Assembly: GCA_030644725.1 (NCBI GenBank)
Contig: CP130629.1
Location: forward strand, 799,572 to 863,571
Length of the DNA: 64,000 nt
DNA from: Candidatus Electrothrix communis
GTDB lineage: Bacteria; Desulfobacterota; Desulfobulbia; Desulfobulbales; Desulfobulbaceae
Direction: 5' to 3'
The translations under genes and the position numbers were made by a program. The notes beneath the pieces were generated by a model that worked only from the letters and a program-made list of their open reading frames with translations, was not told the origin of the DNA and did no database searches. Below are positions 27,527-36,165 of the stretch, piece by piece; within the stretch, counting starts at the first letter, position 1; the number at the start of each line of letters is the position of its first letter.

Positions 27527-27556
27527 CAGGGAAGAACGTCCCCTGCTTTCTTTTTC
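27527..27556 (+). terminator. Likely terminator of korDABC
   Basis: CAGGGA and TCCCCTG pair with one bulge around AGAACG, followed by CTTTCTTTTT. It begins immediately after the korC stop. The 27557-27812 interval holds no gene that I can see. Confidence 0.5.
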
Positions 27557-27812
27557 CTGAAAAATAGTTTACAGTGATTTTTTTATACGGTTTTTCTGGG
27601 CAGTTCAACGCATACAGGTTGTTGTATCAAGTTGTAGAACGCACTGTACTCGCTAACAGCAAAGAGAGGTCAGCTGCAAGGACTTCATAAAAGGAAAACA
27701 GCATCAGAGTCGGCATCTGTTACCAATATCCGGGGATTGAAATATCCCTCTGCCCTGTCGTTATTCTTTGAGACCCTTGCAGGCGAGGCGACAGGAAAGG
27801 AGAATTATCTTA

Positions 27813-28892
27813 ATGCTGGTTATCTGTGAAGATTGTGCAAAAAAATATTCCATTGATGAACAACGGATTAAAGCTCCTAAGGTAAGGTTTAATTGTCGCG
27901 CTTGCGGTCATATTATTATCGTAGAGAAGCCGAAAAGCACCCCAAAAAACAGTTCAGAAGACCTGAGTTCTTCAGACTTGTTTTCCGAGCAAGGGAGTGT
28001 TGATCGAGATGAGAGTGAAATAAAAAAGAACGAACAGGAAAGAAAAGCAATCAATAAGCCTGTTGTCGAACCTTCACCTGCGGTTCGGGCAGCTCTGAGA
28101 CACTCGGCCGCTGCAATAGGTAAAGGAACCCCCTTTTTTCTGTATCTTTTAGCAATAATGTTGGTCGGGCTTCTGATCATCAGTACCATCTTTGTTCATT
28201 TCTATCTCAATACCATTCCCGATATCCTTCAGCACCAACTTGAATTACGTAACCGTGCCCTTACGGAGTCATTAAAGGGGACAATTCGAGTACCTCTATC
28301 AAGAAAAGATTATTTAACCGTGAACCGGGAGGTAAAGCGGGCGAGTAAGCTTTCAGGAGTTGCTTATGCAGCTGTACGCAATGAAAAGGGTATTGTTGTT
28401 GCTGGATTTTTCAGTAATCTGAATAAGTTTGAAAATTATTTTGCGCAAAAAATTAAAGAAAGGGGTTTTCAATCAGATATTTTGATAAAAAATGCTCTTC
28501 CTCCCGGCGAAGAAGGGGCAGGGCTCAAAATTAAAATCGGGGGCGTTCCAATCTACGATCAGGTAACAACTCTCCCGGACAATGGCGGTGAATTACATAT
28601 AGGGTTATATATTGATGAGCTTGATAAACATTTTTTCCAAGTTCTTCTTTCACCCTTGACGCTGGTCCTGCTGTTGCTGTTTTTCCTGACAGCCTATATA
28701 CTTTTTGTCCTGCTGGATAAATTAATTACTGAGCCCATGCGATCTCTGACCAATGTTGCCAACAGGATTAGCCTGGGGGAATTGGACCTTGCCATTATGG
28801 CGGCAGGGCCACGGGAAATCAGAGAATTGGGAGCTGCTCTGGAGCGTATGCGCCATTCCATCAAGGTCTCAATGGAGCGGCTGAGCCGATAA
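27813..28892 (+). CDS. Membrane protein with N-terminal zinc ribbon, periplasmic loop and HAMP domain
   Basis: 359 residues from ATG 27813, preceded by AAAGGAGA. Residues 1-40 form an MJ0042-type zinc ribbon: CEDCAKKYS and, after 18 residues, CRACG. An acidic linker leads to TM1 (FFLYLLAIMLVGLLIISTIF), a periplasmic domain of about 150 residues, TM2 (LTLVLLLLFFLTAYILFVLL) and a HAMP segment (LITEPMRSLTNVANRISLGE). No kinase, cyclase or methyl-accepting domain follows, so it is a receptor without an obvious output. It ends 25 bp before a secreted binding protein, a plausible ligand partner. Confidence 0.75.
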   Translation: MLVICEDCAKKYSIDEQRIKAPKVRFNCRACGHIIIVEKPKSTPKNSSEDLSSSDLFSEQGSVDRDESEIKKNEQERKAINKPVVEPSPAVRAALRHSAAAIGKGTPFFLYLLAIMLVGLLIISTIFVHFYLNTIPDILQHQLELRNRALTESLKGTIRVPLSRKDYLTVNREVKRASKLSGVAYAAVRNEKGIVVAGFFSNLNKFENYFAQKIKERGFQSDILIKNALPPGEEGAGLKIKIGGVPIYDQVTTLPDNGGELHIGLYIDELDKHFFQVLLSPLTLVLLLLFFLTAYILFVLLDKLITEPMRSLTNVANRISLGELDLAIMAAGPREIRELGAALERMRHSIKVSMERLSR

Positions 28893-28917
28893 ACGACACC
28901 CACCCTTCTTGCACCGT

Positions 28918-29730
28918 ATGAAAAAAATAGCTTTTTTCTTGCTTGTTCTGCTTTGCTGTCTTTGTTCTTCGGTTTCAGCAGAAGACTATATCCTCTCAAT
29001 GCCACCACTTTTTTCTATTGAGCAAATGACAGCGATGCTGCATCCTCTTGCAGCTCGACTCAGTGAAGAAACGGGAAATGATATTAGGCTATTATTAGCA
29101 AGGAACGTTGATCAATACACGGCAGAAGTATTACACGGCAACATAGTCATAGGCTATGAAAACCCCTCCGTTTATGTGAACATATCCAATGTGCATGAGG
29201 CGATAGCCAGTGCAGTGACATCACAACACGATTCGCTTTCCAAGGGAATTATCATCAGCCGGCCCGAGTCAGGTATTGCAGGCATTGAGGATCTCAAAGG
29301 AAAAAAGATAATGATCGTCAGTCGAGAGTCGGCAGGTGGATTTTTATCGCAAAAGCTCACTTTAAAAGAAAAAGATATTGATGTTGAACGGGATTGTCAG
29401 CTGAGCGAAGCTGCCGATCATCGAGAAGAAAATGTTATTATTTCTGTGAGCATCGGTGATGTTGACGCCGGTTTTATCAGTGAATATGCCCTGCATAAGG
29501 CGGATCAATATATTACTCCGGGCTCTATTACTTCTGTGCTCACGACTGCCCCGCTTCCGAACTGGGTTGTCTCTATCAGTCGCAAGATGCCCCAGGTACA
29601 GAAAGATGATCTCCGAGAGGCTCTCCTCAATCTGCCCCCGGAGGATCCGGCACTCAAGGCCCTGAGGATCTCCTCTTTTAAAGCTGCGTCAGATGCTGAT
29701 TATGATATTATCCGTGATATTATTGAGTAA
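28918..29730 (+). CDS. Periplasmic PhnD/phosphonate-like substrate-binding protein
   Basis: 270 residues from ATG 28918 with a clean signal peptide (KKIAFFLLVLLCCLCSSVSA, cleaved before EDY). The mature part follows the PhnD/SsuA-type two-lobed binder: PLAARLSEETGNDIRLLLAR, then GIAGIEDLKGKKIMIVSRES (the 'dL.Gk.i' block) and FLSQKL. No permease or ATPase gene accompanies it, so it may serve as a sensor module for the adjacent HAMP protein rather than a transporter. The ligand is unknown. Confidence 0.75.
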   Translation: MKKIAFFLLVLLCCLCSSVSAEDYILSMPPLFSIEQMTAMLHPLAARLSEETGNDIRLLLARNVDQYTAEVLHGNIVIGYENPSVYVNISNVHEAIASAVTSQHDSLSKGIIISRPESGIAGIEDLKGKKIMIVSRESAGGFLSQKLTLKEKDIDVERDCQLSEAADHREENVIISVSIGDVDAGFISEYALHKADQYITPGSITSVLTTAPLPNWVVSISRKMPQVQKDDLREALLNLPPEDPALKALRISSFKAASDADYDIIRDIIE

Positions 29731-29891
29731 AGGTGTTTAGTAGGAAATATTTACCTTTTATGCTGGCTCCTTGCATCTTCTTTATACAGGGTACCCGTAG
29801 TGGCTTATCCCTTGTCCAGCAGTTTTGTACCGAAGAAAGGATTTCATTGTGATCGCTCATGAATAAATTAAGACACCATCAAGGCAGATGA

Positions 29892-30935
29892 ATGCTGTTA
29901 CCGAGAGAAAAACCGTTTTTAACAGGACTGAATAGCTATTACCTCGATATTGAAAAGTTTATTCAGCATCTTCAAGGTGAGATAGGATCAGGTTGCCTAT
30001 ATTGCAACTCTGCGGACCAAGAGCTGTTGGTTTATTTTGATGAGTATGATATTGTCCGCGCAGTTACCCAGAATAGCGGGGAACACGCCCGGGTGTCGGA
30101 TCAGCTTGACCACGTTCTTGTGTCTTTGCAGAAAAAAAGTTTTCGGGTGAAGATCTATTATCTTGATTCGGACTCAATTTTTTTCTGGGGCCAGATGCCA
30201 GCCTTCAGACGCGCCCAGAAGATCCTTACTTCAGATAAGTTGAGTCTCCCCGACCTTATTTTCCGCCTCAATCAAAAAGATTTTTCTGGGTTCATCGAAG
30301 TTAATGTGGACGGAAAAAAGGATTGCGCAGTGCTTTTCTTTCATGAAGGACAACGGCGTGGTGGATCCTATTATTGGGGAACAGGGGGATTGAGTCCTTC
30401 TGATGCAGATTATAATACCCTTTTGGGGATGCTCCAGAAAAATAGCGGGACCTATAGTGTCGGCTACTTTACCAGTGATCCACTTTCACCAGAAATGGAA
30501 GTAGAACTGGAAGCCGAGGAAGGGGTTATTAAGCCGCTGGATGAGCTCCCGGACAAGGGGAATGCCCCAATGCCATCGGAGCAAGCATCCTCTGAGCTCA
30601 ACAAGGCATTAAATGAATTTATAGCGGTATTTGCTCAAACAGTGACTAGTAAAAGGGCTAAGGCAGAACCTCTTATTGATTTAAAATTGAAATTTATTGA
30701 TTTTGCCGGGATATATCCTCAGCTTGATCCCTATGATCATCTTTGTGAGATTGAAGACGATGGGACTGTCACCATTGCGGAAGAAATTTCAGTGAAAGAC
30801 GCAGCAGAAGGCATTCTTGATTGTGCCTGGATGGTTATTGAGGATAATAAGCTGCATAAAAAATTTCGTATAGGTCTCCAGAAAATGGTGCATCAGGAAG
30901 TTTTTCAGGCACAGGGTCTTGAGCTGGAGCGTTAA
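29892..30935 (+). CDS. Hypothetical cytoplasmic protein, PATAN/DUF4388-like segment
   Basis: 347 residues without signal peptide or membrane spans. Residues about 115-180 (LSLPDLIFRLNQKDFSGFIE and following) resemble DUF4388/PATAN domains of signalling proteins, but the match is weak. An acidic linker (near residue 215) precedes a helical C-terminal domain. It follows the HAMP and PhnD-like genes on the same strand after 161 bp and could be the third component of that sensory group. I cannot assign a function. Confidence 0.5.
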   Translation: MLLPREKPFLTGLNSYYLDIEKFIQHLQGEIGSGCLYCNSADQELLVYFDEYDIVRAVTQNSGEHARVSDQLDHVLVSLQKKSFRVKIYYLDSDSIFFWGQMPAFRRAQKILTSDKLSLPDLIFRLNQKDFSGFIEVNVDGKKDCAVLFFHEGQRRGGSYYWGTGGLSPSDADYNTLLGMLQKNSGTYSVGYFTSDPLSPEMEVELEAEEGVIKPLDELPDKGNAPMPSEQASSELNKALNEFIAVFAQTVTSKRAKAEPLIDLKLKFIDFAGIYPQLDPYDHLCEIEDDGTVTIAEEISVKDAAEGILDCAWMVIEDNKLHKKFRIGLQKMVHQEVFQAQGLELER

Positions 30936-30978
30936 GGAATTTTTCAGAAAATAAGACCCCCTTTTTAGGTGTAGAATT

Positions 30979-31006
30979 GTAGGGGCACGGCGTGCCGTGT
31001 CCCTAC
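30979..31006. repeat. 28-bp palindromic repeat, GTAGGGGC family (copy 2)
   Basis: GTAGGGGCACGGC, GT, GCCGTGTCCCTAC: the same unit as at 23866-23893, with one G-T mismatch in the stem. It sits between convergent genes (the 347-residue protein and rlmN). Confidence 0.85.
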
Positions 31007-31077
31007 CGGAATGCAAAATTTTCGGGTAGACACGCAGCCCTTGCCCCCTACGGCACCCGCCCCAAGGGGGGCGGAGT

Positions 31078-32160
31078 TCATTCCTGGATTTCTCCTTTTT
31101 CTTTCGAGGCCTTACCAGCCAGTTGGCCGCAGGCTGCCGAGATATCCGCTCCTCTGCTCTGACGAATAAAAACCGTGTAGTTTTCCTCCCTCAATATTTC
31201 CTGAAAGCGCAGGATGCGGTCATTCGACGGGCTGATAAATTCGTCACCTTCTCCTTTATTCACAGAGAGCAGGTTGATCTTGCAGGGTATCTCCCTGAGG
31301 AGTCCAGCTAATCTGAGCGCATCCTCATCAGAATCGTTGATTCCTGCAAAGAGGGTGTACTCAAACATGATCCGCTGTCGCTTTTTTCCTGGATATTCTT
31401 TACAGGCTGTTAATAATTCTTCAAGAGGCCAACGGTTATTGACCGGCATAAGACGGCTCCTGGTGGCGTTATCCGCTGCATGCAGAGAAACGGCCAGATT
31501 GACGCTGCTTTGCTTGCCCAGTTCCAGCATCTGTGGCACAAGTCCACAGGTGGAAACAGTGATTCGGCGTGCTGCAAAATCCAGTCCTCGTTGCTCTGTA
31601 AGCAGGGAAAGGCTTGCGAGCAGGTTGTCCATATTAGCCAAGGGTTCACCCATGCCCATGAACACAATATTGGTCAACTCCTGTTTCGGGCAGTGCTCCT
31701 CATGTTCCAGCATCCAATCCCGCACTGCACAGACTTGATTGACAATTTCTGCACGGGTCAGATTGCGTTGAAAGCCCATGCTTCCGGTAACGCAGAAATG
31801 ACAGCCCATAGCGCAGCCGGCTTGGGAGGAAACGCAAAGGGTATTGCGATCTTCTTCGGGGATCAGGACCGATTCAATCATCAAACCGTCATCCAGCCGA
31901 AAACCGAATTTAACAGCCCCGTCCCGGGAAATTTCTGTGATCGGATCAACAAACCTGCTCATCCAGGCATGCTCAGCCAGTGCAGTCCGAAATACCTTAG
32001 CCAGATCGGTCATTTCTTCAAAGTCGGTAATGCCGGGCTTGTAGATCCAGGCCAAGATCTGGCGACCGCGAAAGCCGGGTTGCCCCAGTGATTGCACGTA
32101 GTCCACCAGTTCATCTTGGGTCAAATTCTTGAGATCGGTTTTCTTTTGTTCAGGCGTCAT
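31078..32160 (-). CDS. rlmN: 23S rRNA / tRNA adenine-C2 methyltransferase RlmN
   Basis: 360 residues. CAMGCHFCVTG holds the radical SAM CxxxCxxC; NIVFMGMGEPLANMDNLLAS and ISTCG-type VSTCGLVPQM are RlmN signatures, and the second catalytic cysteine lies near the C-terminus (SRGADISAACGQLAGK). It methylates A2503 of 23S rRNA and A37 of some tRNAs through a methyl-cysteine intermediate. Normal length. It stands alone between palindromic repeats. Confidence 0.96.
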   Translation of the reverse strand: MTPEQKKTDLKNLTQDELVDYVQSLGQPGFRGRQILAWIYKPGITDFEEMTDLAKVFRTALAEHAWMSRFVDPITEISRDGAVKFGFRLDDGLMIESVLIPEEDRNTLCVSSQAGCAMGCHFCVTGSMGFQRNLTRAEIVNQVCAVRDWMLEHEEHCPKQELTNIVFMGMGEPLANMDNLLASLSLLTEQRGLDFAARRITVSTCGLVPQMLELGKQSSVNLAVSLHAADNATRSRLMPVNNRWPLEELLTACKEYPGKKRQRIMFEYTLFAGINDSDEDALRLAGLLREIPCKINLLSVNKGEGDEFISPSNDRILRFQEILREENYTVFIRQSRGADISAACGQLAGKASKEKGEIQE

Positions 32161-32288
32161 AATGTTTTTTTAGTATAAAAAAATCGTTACTTGCCGTAAC
32201 AGCGAGTAAACGTGTATGGGATTCGATTGTAATAAACAACCAGTAAGGAATTTAATAAGAAATATCTTACCCGTTAATACCGGGCACC

Positions 32289-32350
32289 GTAGGGGCGAAC
32301 CCCTGTGTTCGCCCTTGCATACCCGGACAGGCACAGGGGCCTGCCCCTAC
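32289..32350. repeat. 62-bp double-hairpin repeat, GTAGGGGC family
   Basis: Ends GTAGGGG and CCCCTAC. The interior holds GGGCGAAC/GTTCGCCC and GGCAGGC/GCCTGCC-type stems separated by a short spacer. The related copy at 51595-51655 shares both stems. It lies between rlmN and the radical SAM gene, both on the minus strand; 32161-32381 has no gene. Confidence 0.8.
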
Positions 32351-32381
32351 AACATGTACCGAAAAAGGAGAATTTATAAAA

Positions 32382-33257
32382 CTATAATCCCCGCAACCCT
32401 TCCGGTTTCAGGGCAACCGTTCCAGAAAGTACCTGATCAATGGTTGCGAGAAAGGCATCTCGATCCTTGGGCAGGCGACCGTCCAGGGTGAAATAATTGG
32501 AGGCATGATTGGCCTGGAACTGGCAGCGAAGATCTTCCAGGCCTGCAAGCAGGGTGCGCAGTTCGCGGAATAACCCGACTTGATCCGGCAGCTGAAAAGA
32601 GCCTGCAACGGCGGCCTGCCCCAACTCTGTATTTTCCAGCAGCATCAGGGTGAGCACCGCGATTTGACTCGGACGCATTTTGTTGAGGACCGTTGCGGTG
32701 TCTTCAGCATGTTGCCGGGAAAATTGGGTCCCGCCGATACCAAGCAGGCAGGTGACGGAAAGAAATATTCCGGCCTCCCGAACCCGTTGACCAGCCTCAA
32801 TCATCTCGTTTGCTGTTGCCCCTTTACAGATTGTCTTTAAGGTCAGATCATGGCCGCTTTCCAGGCCCATATAGATACGACCCACACCAGCTTGTTTCAG
32901 TTCACTCAGCTCTTGAGGAGAGCGTTTGAGGATATCACGACTATTGGCATAGAGACTGATACGCCGTACCCAAGGGAGTTCTGCTCGTATTTTTTGGCAG
33001 AGGTGGAGTAACCTTTTATGCGGAATGATCAGGGCGTCTCCATCAGCGAGGAACACGGTCTTTTGCCGACGACAATACTGGGCGGCAAAGGCGATGTCCT
33101 CATCAATGATGCGATCATCCTTGATATGAAATTTTTGTTCAGGAGCGCGATAGGCCCCGCAGAAGGTGCAGCGGTTATGCGAGCAGCCCACTGTGACCTG
33201 GAGGATAATAGCGTTGGCCTCGCTGGGAGGACGGATGATGTTACCTTGGTAATGCAC
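32382..33257 (-). CDS. Radical SAM protein (Elp3/HemN-like fold, function unknown)
   Basis: 291 residues. VGCSHNRCTFCGAYR near residue 30 gives CxxxCxxC for the 4Fe-4S cluster. The following VGRIYMGLESGHDLTLKTIC is the conserved GxES block of B12-independent radical SAM enzymes, and the opening IIRPPSEANAIILQVT is typical of one uncharacterised group. There is no TRAM, SPASM or cobalamin domain. The substrate cannot be named. It is 56 bp downstream of the Fic gene on the same strand and could be read through from that operon. Confidence 0.82.
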   Translation of the reverse strand: MHYQGNIIRPPSEANAIILQVTVGCSHNRCTFCGAYRAPEQKFHIKDDRIIDEDIAFAAQYCRRQKTVFLADGDALIIPHKRLLHLCQKIRAELPWVRRISLYANSRDILKRSPQELSELKQAGVGRIYMGLESGHDLTLKTICKGATANEMIEAGQRVREAGIFLSVTCLLGIGGTQFSRQHAEDTATVLNKMRPSQIAVLTLMLLENTELGQAAVAGSFQLPDQVGLFRELRTLLAGLEDLRCQFQANHASNYFTLDGRLPKDRDAFLATIDQVLSGTVALKPEGLRGL

Positions 33258-33313
33258 GATTGGTGTGTTCCTTACGGGGATCGGATGATTCGCTTCAGTT
33301 TTGACGACGGATT

Positions 33314-34084
33314 TTACGGCAGGTTATATAAACATTTCGGCAGCATCACCAGAAAATCAAGACACTTGTTATAATCAAGCTCGTAAAAGTTGATGCCCAG
33401 ATGTATTGTCGCATAGTATTCCGGCTGATGCTCTTTATAGTACTGTTCAGACGGTATCTTCCAGAATTGCTGTCCGATCTTTTCCGCTATAAACCATTTT
33501 TCCAGCAGCCGTGCCGCTCTCCCGTTGCCGTCTCTAAAGGGATGAATATGGGCAAAACGTAAATGGAGCAGGGCGGCAAAATAAAAGACTTCTTCTGTCG
33601 TCAGTTGCGTGGCGATGAGTTCAGCAATACCGCTGAAGAAGGTCTCCATCTCCTTTCCGACAAATTCAGGTTCTACGGCCAAATAAGCCATACCTGTTTT
33701 GCCAAACACGCCCACGGGCTCAATTCTGTAGGCTCCTCTCTTGCTCTTGATCAGGAATGTTTCGGAAAACATCTTGTGGCAATGAAGCAGATTCGCCTCT
33801 GTTAAGGCATTTTGTTGAGCAAAGCCGTAGGCTGCAATGAGGTTTTCTATCTCTTCAATTTCTTTACCGGGCTTGGAGTTTGTCTGGCTCAGCTCATAAT
33901 TCATGTACGAATTCAGATCAACGCTGTTGCCCTCTATATTTGAGGAGTAAACAGCGGAAGCCTTGGTCAGGTACTCGAATCTCCCGTTATCTTCTGAGAA
34001 GTCAAAGCGGGTGAGCAGGTCTTCAAGTTGATTGCCTATGGTTTGTGAATAGGCGTTAAGATATTTTCTTTCTGTGACTTTCAT
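33314..34084 (-). CDS. Fic family protein (operon-associated)
   Basis: 256 residues. FAHIHPFRDGNGRAARLLEK is an intact Fic core (catalytic His, GNGR). VYSSNIEGNSVD near residue 50 fits the inhibitory (S/T)xxxE(G/N) helix, so activity is probably held in check by an N-terminal helix. Expected chemistry is transfer of AMP (or another nucleotide) to a protein hydroxyl. It starts 2 bp after the stop of the E2-E1-JAB gene, making it the fourth member of that operon; a Fic protein joined to ubiquitin-like machinery is unusual. Confidence 0.9.
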   Translation of the reverse strand: MKVTERKYLNAYSQTIGNQLEDLLTRFDFSEDNGRFEYLTKASAVYSSNIEGNSVDLNSYMNYELSQTNSKPGKEIEEIENLIAAYGFAQQNALTEANLLHCHKMFSETFLIKSKRGAYRIEPVGVFGKTGMAYLAVEPEFVGKEMETFFSGIAELIATQLTTEEVFYFAALLHLRFAHIHPFRDGNGRAARLLEKWFIAEKIGQQFWKIPSEQYYKEHQPEYYATIHLGINFYELDYNKCLDFLVMLPKCLYNLP

Positions 34085-34086
34085 GC

Positions 34087-36165
34087 TTAAACTTGCACTA
34101 TCCCTTTATCGGTCCAAATGAGACAGACCGTAGGTTCATAGTTTCTCACAAATAAAAGGCGTGAAGCTGTCTTATGATCGATGGATGACGCGGTTCCGCC
34201 CTGCGGGTGACTGTGCCATGTGCCAAGATAAGTAATTTTTCCGTTTGTTTTTCTTTCGATATTTTTTATCTGCTGTTCTAACCCTTCTGTGCCCAAGACA
34301 AAGATTGTCGGCTTTAAAATACTGTCTGGCGGGGGAGGTAATATATCCGTAATGATGATTGACTTGGGGACTAAAAAGACAGAACCGATCAAACAGCCGC
34401 CCGTTTCATTAGCACCGCTCACCATAGCCTGCTCTTTCATTTTTTCAAGAACATGATCCATCACTCGAACATTCCAATCCCTCTTTGTTATTGAGGGGAT
34501 AGGTTTGCTTCCCTTGATTTCAATTCGTTCTGAAACCAGATCAATATCATTCTGAGTTCTCGTCAGGACAATCTCGCCATATTCTGGCAATGAATTTTCA
34601 AGAATATTTTGAACGATAAGACTCATGCTCGAAGCATAAAGCGAAAGGGTGGCATCCTTCATGATTACTGTGTGCGAGCCGCATCCCTGCCCGATTGGAA
34701 CATTCTCTTTCTGTTCAGAAAAGATAATATTTCGCAACCACTTATTTTCTAAACAATGCGAATATAAAGCAGCCCATAATTCTTCTAATCCAACGTCTTT
34801 CTTACCTGCTTCAACAAGGGAAATTCCAAGTTTGCCACCACCATATATCCCATGAGAGCTTATCGGAGGCAGCGACTTGTCCCTCATTAAGAAGGAACGA
34901 ACAGCTAAAGAAGCCGTTGTGTCAATTATGATTCTTGATTGGGGAAAATCCGTCTCGGTTGCGGTTTTGTTAGATACGAAACTTTGTTGATTAGAGATAG
35001 AGGATATTGATTGGGCCAGCAGGTCAGCTTTATTAGAAAAATAAACAAAGCTAAGACCATGCCGGGCATTATTATGCGGCAGAAAGAAATCGTTATCTAC
35101 GCAAAGAAAAGCACCGTTTCCATTTCTGGCGAGATGAAGACCTATTTTAGATCCCAAGCTTCCGCAGCCAAGCAAGGTAATAGGTAGCGAATCATCTGTC
35201 TGTTTTGCTCCTGAGAACCTTTTTAATAAATTGGTAGAGGTCTCATTGATATGTGCAAGCATTCCGACAGGACAATCTCGCAGCACACGCTTTTTCTTTT
35301 TCCTTGGTTTGGATCTTGTTATGACAAAATTTAATACTTCAACATTGCTCTCTGAATTGATAAGGCGACATGGCCTATGAATCGCCAAAGAAACAAAGAT
35401 CTTGTCATTTTTTAAGTATTGGGAATCTACTGCTTCAACAGTTATCTGCAAATCCTTCAATCCTATCTTAGTTGCAAAATCATATAAATCTCCAAGAGTA
35501 AAAATGCTGTTTGGAAGATAATTTTTCTGGATTAATTTATCGGGATGTTGACATACGAGAAGAATAGATTTTTTTCCGTTCATTACTGAAGCTATAGGAT
35601 CAACAAATATAGCTCCATTTCGCTCGACATAATCAATTTCTTTAAGGTGGATGTTGTTTTCTTTTAAAAATTCAAGCAGGATATATATATCATAAGTTAT
35701 ATAACCAGCAGGAGAATCATTCCGCATCGGTTCCCAGCCTTGGGAATAATTGATCAGAGAACCAGATGCCGCTTTTTCCAGCCAATCGACAAGTTGATTT
35801 AATATCCCGTTCATCCATTCAGACTGCTGAAGAAGCTCTGACAAGTCTCCTGCATAAATACATGGCAGAACTTCTTTCTGACTCGGATTGATATGCGGAA
35901 ACGAACGAGGAAAATCTTCGCGTAAGAGGATGGCAGGAGCTTTCAGAGGAAATTCCTTTTGAAACCTGAAGGTAACCGGCTCGACAGAGCGCACACCGGA
36001 TTTTGTAACTCCGGTATCAGTAAAACGGGCCGGAAGGCCGACAACTATCTCCGCAGAGATTGTTGCAGATTGACGGTCAACGGCAAAGGAGATTTCGCCA
36101 ACATTGCTGAAGGCTCTATGCTCCTTGATATACTGATGCGCCTTTTGGAACCAAAAATCATCCAT
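34087..36165 (-). CDS. E2-E1-JAB fusion protein (ubiquitin-like conjugation machinery)
   Basis: 692 residues from the ATG at 36165, chosen because it overlaps the upstream stop by 8 bp (ATGGATGA); an earlier ATG at 36249 would overlap by 92 bp. Three modules: (1) about 1-165, a prokaryotic E2-like domain with FPHINPSQKEVLPCIYAGD, whose Cys is the candidate thioester site; (2) about 310-550, a ThiF/E1 domain with ITLLGCGSLGSKIGLHLARN, the nucleotide Asp in CVDND and a candidate catalytic Cys in GQGCGSHTV; (3) about 560-692, a JAB/MPN peptidase with ETGGCLIG and the JAMM zinc motif GTWHSHPQGGTASSID. In type II CBASS the same functions are split into Cap2 (E2-E1) and Cap3 (JAB). No ubiquitin-like protein is recognisable nearby. 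Confidence 0.88.
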   Translation of the reverse strand: MDDFWFQKAHQYIKEHRAFSNVGEISFAVDRQSATISAEIVVGLPARFTDTGVTKSGVRSVEPVTFRFQKEFPLKAPAILLREDFPRSFPHINPSQKEVLPCIYAGDLSELLQQSEWMNGILNQLVDWLEKAASGSLINYSQGWEPMRNDSPAGYITYDIYILLEFLKENNIHLKEIDYVERNGAIFVDPIASVMNGKKSILLVCQHPDKLIQKNYLPNSIFTLGDLYDFATKIGLKDLQITVEAVDSQYLKNDKIFVSLAIHRPCRLINSESNVEVLNFVITRSKPRKKKKRVLRDCPVGMLAHINETSTNLLKRFSGAKQTDDSLPITLLGCGSLGSKIGLHLARNGNGAFLCVDNDFFLPHNNARHGLSFVYFSNKADLLAQSISSISNQQSFVSNKTATETDFPQSRIIIDTTASLAVRSFLMRDKSLPPISSHGIYGGGKLGISLVEAGKKDVGLEELWAALYSHCLENKWLRNIIFSEQKENVPIGQGCGSHTVIMKDATLSLYASSMSLIVQNILENSLPEYGEIVLTRTQNDIDLVSERIEIKGSKPIPSITKRDWNVRVMDHVLEKMKEQAMVSGANETGGCLIGSVFLVPKSIIITDILPPPPDSILKPTIFVLGTEGLEQQIKNIERKTNGKITYLGTWHSHPQGGTASSIDHKTASRLLFVRNYEPTVCLIWTDKGIVQV

